From Endotrypanum monterogeii (lineage: Eukaryota; Euglenozoa; Kinetoplastea; Trypanosomatida; Trypanosomatidae): 64,000 nucleotides of DNA. A model generated the notes under the pieces. The model worked only from the letters and a program-made list of their open reading frames with translations. It was not told the origin of the DNA and made no database searches. Below, piece by piece: positions 1-9,700 of the stretch. The number at the start of each line of letters is the position of its first letter. Positions within the stretch are counted from its first letter, which is position 1. The position numbers were made by a program, and so were the translations under genes. The stretch is from assembly GCA_000333855.2 (NCBI GenBank), contig CM007348.1, positions 530,093 through 594,092 of the forward strand, read 5' to 3'.

Positions 1-39
<39 letters not shown>
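1..39. repeat. (AT)n microsatellite at window edge
   Basis: Uninterrupted alternating AT from the first base of the window; its true length is unknown because it runs off the edge. Confidence 0.95.
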
Positions 40-40
<1 letters not shown>

Positions 41-844
41 GTCTGAAGAACCCCAAGCGATACCAATAAAGGGAAGGGCAGAGAAGAACGTGGACGTCGA
101 AGTAGACAGGAAAGCGAGAGGAGGCAGATGACTGTGCTGTATATTCCTTTGTCCCCTTGTCAAGTCAGTGATGAATCAAGGGTGGGAAAACACGAGGAAA
201 AAAAAAGTAGAATTTTTTTAAAAATGGCGCAGTGAAGTCGACGGAGCTTCTCCGCTCAGTCGAAGAAGTCGGGAAGCCCTACACGTCATACCCCTTCTAC
301 CCGAACTCGGCATCCCTTTCATTCACACTCATTTACAGAAACACACGCGCATAAAATGGCCACTGGCCTCTATTCAACTATAGTCTCCTCCAAGCAGGGA
401 AAGACTAACAAAATAATAAAGCATGTAGTCACACGCAGTACAAATAAAACAAGGCGGAGATGAAGTCAGCAGTGTGGGCGCAGCCCCCTCCCCACAAGAA
501 GCACTTCGGCTTTTCCGCTCTTGTCAACAAGGCTACCTCGTTCACTTGGCTTCAATAAAAGATGACTGACACGAAACACTCCTTTTTATATATGCTTGCA
601 TATAAAACTAATAAATAAATAAATATATATAGAGAGAGAAATATCTATTTTTCTTTTCAGGTGACAAATATGTTTCAGAGACAACAACACTTTTAACTAG
701 TGCGTACCTTCGCCGCCTCGGCATTACAAAACGGGGAGAGAAATGATGGCTGTGTGTGGGGGGGGGGGATATGTAGATGTCTGCGTAGCAAAAAAAAATA
801 TCAAAAAAACAAGTGTTCCCCGAAACGTTCTTTGTACCACGAAA

Positions 845-850
<6 letters not shown>

Positions 851-877
<27 letters not shown>
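851..877. repeat. (AC)n microsatellite
   Basis: Thirteen AC units followed by imperfect ATAC units. It lies in the 3' spacer of the 492-aa gene. Confidence 0.95.
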
Positions 878-881
<4 letters not shown>

Positions 882-1129
882 TACACACGCGCACAGCCAT
901 CACCACCATGATCCCCATCATCATCCTTTCCTCTTCGTTCCCCCATCCAGCAGCATCACCGATGTAAATATACGGATATGATGTACACTTTATCCTTTGC
1001 CCCCCCCTGCCCAATACACGCTACTGCAACGTGTCGACATCTGCGCGCAAGCGTTTCGGCTGTCCCATCGAGCTGATCCACAGACGCGTAACGATACATC
1101 CTCTTGATGGCTTCGATGAAGGAATTGTT

Positions 1130-2608
1130 TCAGCTTTTGCGGCTCTCCAACACATGTTCCCGACACGGGCGCGGGTACCCAACGGTGGCGTTGTGCGTAC
1201 ATATCAATTCGCCACAAACTTCAGCGCCGCAGACGGTACAGTGGTATTGCAGCAAATGCCCGCAACCAGTACACGCACGCGGCAGTGAGCGAGGATTCGT
1301 GGAACGATGGATCAGCTGTGGTGCCGCACGGTTTAACTTCACCAGCGCACGTAATTTCTCCTCGTAACTCTTCAACGATGGTTTTGAGGATTCCGTCATG
1401 CTCAGAACACACTGACCGCGTGATATGAAATCTGTGCAGTAATACGCCTCGGTGCGGCAGCCATAGACCACCTCCACCCGCAAAGGCAACTCCAGATACC
1501 AGGCCTTCGCAGGGCTCGAGTTGGTTGTCGAGCAGGATGAAGTGAGCGTCGGCGATTCCTTGACGCGCTCCCCTACACAGACAGCAGGATCGCGGCCTGG
1601 CAGCTTAACCCGTAGGAGATGCTCCACGAAGCTCAGGGAAAGAGTGTGAAACATAGATATAGGGTTTAAAAGCGTTTGGTTGAGGTACCCTATCAGCACA
1701 AGCGGCACGCAGCTCCACAAGTGGGCAGCCTCCTTTGCAGTGATTGTCGCCGTACACTGTGGCAGGGCGTGAACGTCCGGATAGTGGTCCTCAACGAGTT
1801 CGTCATTCACATAAACCTTAAAACCAATCCGCAAATTGTCGGCGGGGTGATCGTAGACAGAAGCTTCCCCTCGAGCGAAGCGCATGATGTTGCCGTACTC
1901 TGCTGACGTGATTCCTGGGGCAACTGGACATGGAGACGGTGACCGCGATACTTTTGCAGCCGAGGACGGTGATGATGACAGTTCTCTAGGCACACTACCC
2001 TGCTGCTTCCCTAATAGAGAAGCTCGTCCTTCAAGTCGTCGACGCACCGCCTCTGGTATTGGTGCCTGCATCTGCTGTACTCGATGGAGGTGCGCAACGC
2101 GGCCACGCCACCGATGCTCGATTGCAAGAGGTGGGGCGTAGAGGTAGGCCATCCCGTAAAGCAGATCCTTGCCGACCTCGCATACAGTCAACGTCATCGG
2201 ACCCTGCCCGGGCAACTTCGCCAGTTCATCTGCCTCTACCGGCACAGCGCGCGGCGAGAAAACTACCTTGCCACGGTGACCTCTATGGAAGGTGGACATT
2301 GGAGCAACTAGCGGATCGGCCAACGCATTGGCATACCAGCTGCCCGCCGGTACCGCTGGAAGCGGTAGAGAAAGAGTGGGACTTGAGGCTACATAAGATG
2401 CGGAGCGCGAGTGGTGCGGCGAACTCTCTGGTGTTGCGGAATGCTGGCGAGAGATCGATACCGTTGGCTTCCCTACCGCTGACCTGACGAGCATAACGCT
2501 TGGGGGCAGGCCTACTGAACAAGGACGCTGCTGCACGCGTGGGATGTGCATCGTAGTTGGAGGAAGCTGTTCCCCGGATCCCACCGGCCCCGGTGTCAGT
2601 GTCGTCAT
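1130..2608 (-). CDS. Hypothetical protein with C-terminal Cys/His cluster
   Basis: I do not recognise a family. The protein is 492 residues. Roughly the first 200 residues are rich in Ser, Pro and Ala and look disordered. Residues about 240-430 have a more ordered composition with alternating hydrophobic residues. The C-terminus (about 446-485) has seven Cys and several His in the pattern CxxC-x7-CxxC-x4-C-x4-C-x11-CxxH, which suggests a small treble-clef or double zinc-binding module. The reading frame stays open 33 codons upstream, but that extension translates the polypyrimidine splice tract (Pro/Leu/Phe-rich). I therefore chose the ATG at 2608 downstream of the tract. A protein- or RNA-binding adaptor is possible, but nothing in the sequence fixes a function. 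Confidence 0.8.
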   Translation of the reverse strand: MTTLTPGPVGSGEQLPPTTMHIPRVQQRPCSVGLPPSVMLVRSAVGKPTVSISRQHSATPESSPHHSRSASYVASSPTLSLPLPAVPAGSWYANALADPLVAPMSTFHRGHRGKVVFSPRAVPVEADELAKLPGQGPMTLTVCEVGKDLLYGMAYLYAPPLAIEHRWRGRVAHLHRVQQMQAPIPEAVRRRLEGRASLLGKQQGSVPRELSSSPSSAAKVSRSPSPCPVAPGITSAEYGNIMRFARGEASVYDHPADNLRIGFKVYVNDELVEDHYPDVHALPQCTATITAKEAAHLWSCVPLVLIGYLNQTLLNPISMFHTLSLSFVEHLLRVKLPGRDPAVCVGERVKESPTLTSSCSTTNSSPAKAWYLELPLRVEVVYGCRTEAYYCTDFISRGQCVLSMTESSKPSLKSYEEKLRALVKLNRAAPQLIHRSTNPRSLPRACTGCGHLLQYHCTVCGAEVCGELICTHNATVGYPRPCREHVLESRKS

Positions 2609-2663
2609 GTGTTCCTTAGAACTTTCTTTTTTTTCAAAAAAGAGGTGAGAGACGCAGGTAAAT

Positions 2664-2691
2664 AGAAAGAGGGGGGGAAGGAGAGGGAAAG
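2664..2691 (-). promoter_or_regulatory. Polypyrimidine trans-splicing tract, 492-aa gene
   Basis: 28 uninterrupted pyrimidines on the coding strand, about 55 bases upstream of the chosen ATG, with several AG acceptor candidates between them. Trypanosomatids use such tracts to direct spliced-leader addition. Confidence 0.65.
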
Positions 2692-2717
2692 TGGTGCTGG
2701 ACAACACCTCTTTGGGC

Positions 2718-2741
2718 GGGGGGGGGGGGGGAGGGGGGGGG
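2718..2741 (+). repeat. G-run (C-run on coding strand)
   Basis: Guanines broken by a single A on the plus strand; just upstream of the splice tract of the 492-aa gene, so it may extend the pyrimidine signal. Confidence 0.9.
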
Positions 2742-3260
2742 ATCTATAGCGCTGGGCGGAGAATACACGAGTCAATGGAATACTGCAGCACAGCGTGCAC
2801 TCAAAACCTTTCCTCGAACCGATTGTGAAGAATCAAAAAGAGTAGTGCAAGAAAAAGAAAAAGGGGGGGAGGAGAAGGAAGGAGATGGGGGGCTAGAGGA
2901 GACATGGCGCATCGAGAAAAGTAAGTTAAGGGAAGGGAGGTGAGCAGATGATACGGTCATCGTGGGTAAAAACAGCTAGACGAGTGACTGCCCGATAGGT
3001 ATACTTTCTATGTTCAACATACATTGTACGTGAGGGAAGGGGGTGAGGAGGCGTGACGAGGTGTCTCCTGAGATGCGTAACTGCTGCAAACCCTTGCTCT
3101 GGGACCAAACTCTCCAGATCAAGATTATTTCTGCGTCGGCCGCATTTAACCGATTGTCCGTTGTTGCTGTAGTTGCTGATGCTGCTCAACATTGTGATCG
3201 TTTGCCGATGCTCTGTACATGAGGTGCACCACAGCACCGCTTCTAATAACATTTCTCTTC

Positions 3261-3360
3261 ATACACCCACACATATAAGTATATACATACATACATATAT
3301 ATATATATATACATATACATACATACATATATATATACATATATATATAGGTGGGTGTAT
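3261..3360. repeat. 100-bp inverted repeat with TA/TACA core
   Basis: The outer 10 bases (3261-3270, atacacccac) are perfectly complementary to 3351-3360 (gtgggtgtat). The interior is TA, TACA and CATA repeats that can pair with themselves, so the whole unit can form one long hairpin or cruciform. Confidence 0.85.
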
Positions 3361-3363
3361 GCA

Positions 3364-3397
3364 GGGTGGGGTGGGGTGGGGTGGGGTGGGGAAGGGG
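3364..3397 (+). repeat. (GGGGT)n G-quadruplex-type tract
   Basis: Seven G-tracts of 3-4 bases separated by single T or AA on the plus strand, which is the template strand for transcription here. It matches the usual quadruplex pattern with one-base loops. It directly abuts the inverted repeat on its left. Confidence 0.85.
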
Positions 3398-3668
3398 AAG
3401 TAAAACAATCTTGAGATCATGACGTGTTTTGCTGTATTGAATAGGGGCAGGGAAATCGATAAAAACAAGGCATACATACAATCAACCACTGAACCAGAAG
3501 CAGGTAAACGGGAGTGAGAGAAAAAAAAAAAATGTGACGGCAAGAAAAAAAAAGGGGGGAAGATGAATTGGTGAATCATATTTCTCCCAAGACGATCTCC
3601 CCCCCCCTCATGGTCGTGAAAGAACCCATTCGTCTCTGCCGACGAACTCGCTAGCTCCGTTAACAAAG

Positions 3669-3701
3669 TATATATATATACATATACATATATATATATA
3701 C
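3669..3701. repeat. (TA)n/(CATA) microsatellite
   Basis: Imperfect TA repeat about 100 bases downstream of the stop of the 2309-aa gene. Confidence 0.9.
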
Positions 3702-3797
3702 GCGTAAGGAAATGCACGGAACACAAAAGAACAAAACAGTCATCCTCACGGCCAGAGGAAGGAGAAAAGATCGATTGACAGAAAAGCGCATTGCGCA

Positions 3798-6700
3798 TCA
3801 CAAAACGGGAAACGGAAAATCACTATCGCACTTCTCTCGTGGTGAGAACATCTTCGACACTTTCTGAAAAGCGGCGGTGCGCTGCAGGCGCCGCTGGTAA
3901 CGTAGGCGCTCCCCGCTTGTTTTCATGTCATCGAGCCGATCGGGGCTGAATATGGCGGCCTGATTGTTGAAGTAGTCAAGACGTCGTCGCGGCAACCGAC
4001 GCTGCGGCCATCTATTGAACTTTGATCCGTCGTTGGAGTCGCCCGCCTCCTCGTCTGGGTTTCCCAGAACGATTTTGTTGTAGCCGAGGAGAAGGTGCTG
4101 GTTATGGCTCTGGTGGATGCCAGCACGGACGAGACGGAGTGGAAGCATGCGACCGAGCTTCACCAGGCGCATGTAGCAGTACATTCGGCGCTGCGGTAAA
4201 TAGTAGAGATATCGCGGGCAAACTTGTCCTGAGTAGCCGCCGACTGAATCTTGTGCAGCGTCAATTGAGATCTGCTCCCGCTGGCGGTACCACGATGCAA
4301 GGGGAGCATGAGCCCTCGCAGATGAAGACATGGTTGTGGTGCCCATGTTACGAGGCAGTGAATCGAAAGAATATCCGTCCATGAGAATGTTTGAGTCGGC
4401 GTAATGCGGCAGCCACCCGTGTACACGGCCCACCCGGCGATCCAACAAGTATATCAGTTTGTGAAGGTGAACGACGCGCTGGCGCTCTACAGACCATGCA
4501 GCAGCCATGGTGCGCTGCATAAAGCGTTGTTTGAGGTACGCGAGGCGCTCTCGGCGCTTCGCATCTGCGGCGTTCCGCTTAGTCTTCCACATCTGCTTCA
4601 TCTTCTGGATAATGGCTCGAAGCAAAACCTGCGCCTTGAGTTGCTCGTGTAGAATTCGCTCCACCTCGGTCACCGCGTCTCCTGTGAACAACGCGCCATC
4701 CTCCCCGTCCCCGAGATTGACACTGGACCTCAGAAAAGTGTGGGTGTCACGTCGCGGCCCAGCTGTCGCGGGCTGCAATGACGACGAAAAGGCAAACTGT
4801 TCATCGATCGTGACATCTGCACCGCGGAAGGTCGACCGTCTTCCTTCGAAGTGGTAGCACGGAATCGAGGACGCCACGCCGTGCGACGGCAACGGCGATA
4901 AGCCGGCGCTGTCGCCAGGGTGCGCCTGCCAGTGCTGCAGACCCCCTTCACCACGGTTGTCGCGCCCCCTCTCATACTCTGCCAATGTTTGAAGCTGCGG
5001 CAGACTTTCGTGAGTCGCAAGAGAAGCACCCATGGATTTCCCTTGTGCGAAAGAAACGTCGCCGGAAGCAAAAGGAGTGAGATGCATCTCATCTGCACTG
5101 CCTGCACCCGGGGAGTGCCCATGACGCAACGGTGGCAGAGAGCCGCTCTGTGAAACGTCGTTTGCTGGCGTACCAGCCATCCCCTTATAACCCGACGAGA
5201 GTGATGTATCGCGCCCACAGCCCTGCTGCAATGTGCTGGCAGCCTGATTCATCAGCTCGGATATCACTGTGTCAAACCGCTCAGGGTCCATCATGAAGAG
5301 CTCACGAGCATCCTCCTGCAACTCACTCAGCTCGGTCAAGAGCGCACCCCCCGCCGCTGGTGTTGAGTGTCGCGCCCCTGCCTGACCAGAGAGGCCACCT
5401 CCCACCATCATACTAGACCGAAGCTCGTCCTTTACAGACTCAAGGAAATTCTTCACGTGTGATACGGTCTCGACGTCAACAGCGATGGCTGCTGCAGCTC
5501 CTGCTGTAGGAAGCACGGAATTCTCTGCATTTATGAGTAGCGGCAGCGAAGTAGTAGAGCTTTCTCCGGCGCTCTGATTGGAGCCCAGACCTCCCCGTGG
5601 ACCGACTGCTTGATGCCCGGTGCGCTTCTCGAGGGTGCCTTTGGCAGGCCGCACACCCGCTTTGTTGCGAAGCGAAGGACCAAGGGAGCTTGCAGCGGCT
5701 TGCTGAGGAAGCAATATATACGGCTTTCTGCAACCCGGAGTCCCTTTCACCACCATCACCGGTGGCGGAGCGAGCGACGTCGCATCTTCCTTGCCGTTAT
5801 CCTGCTCGAATTGTGCCGAGGAGACGGATGGCTCCCCCGTGGTACCAGCCTTGACTGCTGATGAGGTAATGGCAGCTCCTCGCTTCAGCGGTTTCTTACT
5901 AGCCTCCCTGCGTGAAGGTAGCGACTGATTGGCGGACATTTTCAGCGAGGATGTAGATGGTGCATCAGCCGCAGCGTCGCCCGAATGCCCAGGGCGAGCG
6001 GGGCCACCGCTGTACTCAGCCGCTTCCCCACCGTGAGGAGGTTGCGAGCTCGAGGTGGTGTAAAAAGGGGACTGTGTCATAGCAGACTTAGCAGTTGACT
6101 CCCGTGCTCGCCTGAAGCGCGCGAGCATCTTGGACTTCGACTCCTTTATCGTGAATTCGCCTAAAGAACCTTGCATGACGAAGGATTTCCTGCCACCTCC
6201 AGATTGATCCTGTTGCTGCGACAGCGCGGAAGATAAGGGGCGGCCCTCAGAATCAGTCTCGGGGAAGAGCGATGCGCCATGCGCAGCTGCCTCATCACTG
6301 CCGATGAAAGAACTCTTACTGCCATCTTTCCCAATGGAGACTGCAGGCCAGCGTTGCGAGTAGCCTGTCCCCATTTCGTCCTCGCCCGCCAGCCCTCCAG
6401 GGCCCGTCATGCCTTCCTTGCCCAGAGCCTCCCCTTCGCCGTCGTCACCCATCATCGCCTGGGAAGCAATCTCCTCCGCTATGGCATTCGCCACCAAGGA
6501 AGCACCAGAGCCGGGGGCCATCAGACCAGTCATCATCCCCCTGCCCCCATCCTCGTGACTGCCAAATCCCATCGTCCCTGGTGATTGCTGCCCCTCCGCC
6601 AAGCCGCCTATTTTGCTGTCAGGGATGACTGCGAGCAGCTTCTCTACCGCAGACAAACCACCCCCGTCGTGTCCACCCTGCACACCCGCAGACAATGCCG

Positions 6701-9700
6701 CTGTCTCAGCGGCGTAGCCTTCCCCGGCTTGCAAAACCGCCAGCACAACCGCATTCTTCTCCAGTGCCTCCATATCCTCACGCGCATGTGGTACCCCCCA
6801 CTCACCGATGGGGCGCGGCACTGAAGAAAGGGGCGGCGTATGAGGAAGCCGTCCTGAGTGCCTCTGTAGCCCCTCGTCTGCCTTCGATCGGGCGTCCGGT
6901 GAATAAAGCGATGCTTGCGCCTTTAGATTCACTGCCTTCTCGTCCTCAGTGACCGCCCTTGAAGTCGGCGATGCCGCATCTGTTAATTCGCCGCCATGGT
7001 CACCGAAGTCCCTCGACACAGAGCCCCGCAGTCTCGCAGAATCACTGGACCCCCTCTTCTCCCCACCCCTCTTCGCTTTCGATGCACCTCGGCCAGCACG
7101 CGCCTTATCACCCTTCGCACCTTTCTTTCCCTTTGAAGATCGAGCTGGGTGACTGTCCAGCGACGATCCGTGCACAGTTTCCTTGAGACCAAGACCGCCT
7201 AGAGGAAACTCTAGAAGACTAGGAAGCGGTGGATCCGCATCCCATCCTTCGCGCCAAGACTGCTGGTCCTGCTGCATCTGCTGCATCTCCTGGTCCTGCT
7301 TCGGCCTCGTCGCAGCACTACCGGTAACGCCATCAGCACTGAAGCTGAATGCCTCATCATATGAAACACCCTTGCCGGGCTTAGCGGGTGTAAGCGTCAT
7401 CAACAGCCGAGGTGGAGCCCCGGGGGCGACGCTCACCTTCATGACCCTCCCACTCGAATCATCCTTCACTGATACTCCAGACCCTGAGGAGATAGTCAGG
7501 TTTCTCAGTCGGTGTGAGGCAACAGTCACGGCGGCCACAGTGCGGATCGAAGAAGCGGTAGTGGGGCGGCTGGTGAGACTTCCAGGATCTGTGGATGGAG
7601 GAGGACTATCTGAAAGAGGTCGCTCCACGCGAAGTACGTAGTGGTGGAAGCTGTTGGACTCGCCATCCTCACTGAGAACTGCGCTGCGGTGAGTCTCGTT
7701 GAGCTGCGTCGTGACAGCGCCGGCGCCCGCCTCCGCAGCAGCAGCAGTGGCACCGCGAGCACTATTCGAGCTGCCCGCCACACAGTCGGCCTCGCTCAAA
7801 TGAACACCAACAATGGTGAAAACAAGCCCCGTGCCTGGGAGGATCTCACGCAGCAACTCCGTCTCCAGCTGCGCTGCAACCGGCTGCTGCACAGCCGGCC
7901 TCCGTGGGGTTGGCGATTCAAGCCGAGTCGGGACCTCCGAGGGTTTTTTGTCAGCACGGACCGATGACTCCCGTGGGACTGGGATTCCCTCTGAGAGAGA
8001 GTCCTCACTCTCATCGTCGAGATCTGGTCGGATGGGGCCGGTGAGGCTGCCTAGTTTATTTTGTCTAGTCCTGCGACCATCGACATTTTTTTGGCGCATC
8101 TGCAGCGCCATCGCTTTCGCCTCCGCCTCGCGCCGCTCAGCCTCCTCGCGCGCGCGCTGAATTGCCTCGAGCTGACGACGATGCTCGGCTAGCTTCTCTT
8201 CCATCTCCGCCGCGTACTCCGCATCACCCTTGGTGGCACCTTTGCTGATTTCACGCCGGCGGGCCTCGATAAGCTGCACATAATTGTGCAACATGCAGAG
8301 CTCATAGAGGTCATGAAGCAATCCAGGACGCAGGTTGCGCAACTCAGCACCAAGCAGCGATTTTCCTTGACTGGCAGTTGTGCTAGGGGTACCCCCTCTA
8401 CACCACCTTGGGTCCGAAGAAGCAGCACCAAGTCGGCCCGGAATGTTGCCTGTACCAAAGGACTGCATAGTATCAGAGCTGCCAGGGATTACGCCTGAGA
8501 AGGTCAGCGAGGTCCGTCGCGCCCCTGACATGCTTCCAGCAGCACTACGACGATCCCGCTCATCTGCCGTGGTCATCCCACTAGCCTCTAGTAAGGAGCC
8601 ATTGTAGCTTCGCGTGGCGGTATCTGTTTCACTGCGCTCCACATGACCATGACCCGCCAGCTGAGACGCTGGTGAGTAGTCGCGCTTCACCGTCGGCGCG
8701 GACACTGGTCTTCCCTTCCTTAGCTCTTCCGGGTGTACCCGCTCCAGATGATACTGGGCAAGCATCTCCGACATGAATTTGAGTAAGTTAAGTCCAGAAG
8801 CTGGATCAGTGGACTGGGACGACACAAGAGGTATACCCTTACTGTTGCTAGACGTCAGATGCCCTTGCTGCCGGGGAGCGACGGCAGTCGACGTCGCGGT
8901 GGCCGAAAAGGGCTCAGAAACATTGCCGTCATGAGGAGAATCACTGAGCGTGAACGGCACCATGCTTGGGTCGCAGATGGTTGTCGTCAGAGAAAGGCGG
9001 TGGAGCGCGTGGGGGTCGAGCCCTGCCCTTTTAAAATCTGATGTTGCCGTGGTAGTGGAAGTGAACAAAGGAGACGAGGGGAAGTTCGGCGCATCTTTGA
9101 CGCTGGACTGGTGAAGTGCAAAACCCGCAGGTGAGCTAGCAGGCAGATCACCCACTGTCAGCAGACTTTGGCGGTGCGCCTCCCCCCCAACCTCAGTCGC
9201 CGTATCAAGTGACCGAGTCTCACACTCGTCCGTTGGCTGAGGCTGCTGAAAGTCTGTGAGAAGCTCCTCGCCCACGCTTTCCAGGAGCCACTCCATGCGC
9301 ATAATGTTAGATGATGCCTCCAGGATGTCTGCCCTTCTCCATCTCGCCTGCTGCACTCGTTGCCGAACTGATGGACGTGAAGGAGACGCTGACTCAGGAG
9401 CTCGAGTCTTCGGTGCAGGGGACTTCTCCTGCGAGTCTGCCGCTTCCAAATCGTACAACTCCTCCTCGAGCACCGTCTCCATCAAGCCCAGACCGCTGTC
9501 GAGCTCCCCCACGAGTTGATGTAGGTGTGTTGTGTCGAAGTCAGTGCCGCAGTTGCGAAAGAAATCTTTTCTTTTTGTCTCCAGCTGGAGGCGTATGCTC
9601 TCCAAGTCGGGCAGGGATGCCAAAGTCGTTCGGCCTGGGGAACGTCGAGTACGTTTGCCACTTTTTGAAGATCTTTTCGTACCCCCGCGGTTCGCCGAGC

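Larger units (their letters stand above)
1..1129. other. Spacer downstream of the 492-aa gene
   Basis: No convincing gene. It should hold the 3' UTR of the gene ending at 1130 and the spacer towards the next gene outside the window. It contains an (AT)n tract at the left edge, an AAATA-rich stretch around 610-640, a G9 run near 761 and an (AC)n tract at 851-877. Short ORFs here are built of repeat-coded Thr/His/Cys/Val runs and are not credible. AT content is clearly higher than in the flanking gene. Confidence 0.75.
2609..3797. other. Spacer between 2309-aa and 492-aa genes
   Basis: Contains no credible gene. On the coding strand it holds the 3' UTR of the 2309-aa gene and the 5' region of the 492-aa gene. 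It has a splice tract at 2664-2691, a G-run at 2718-2741, a 100-bp inverted repeat at 3261-3360, a G-rich quadruplex-type tract at 3364-3397, and TA repeats at 3669-3701. Confidence 0.75.
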
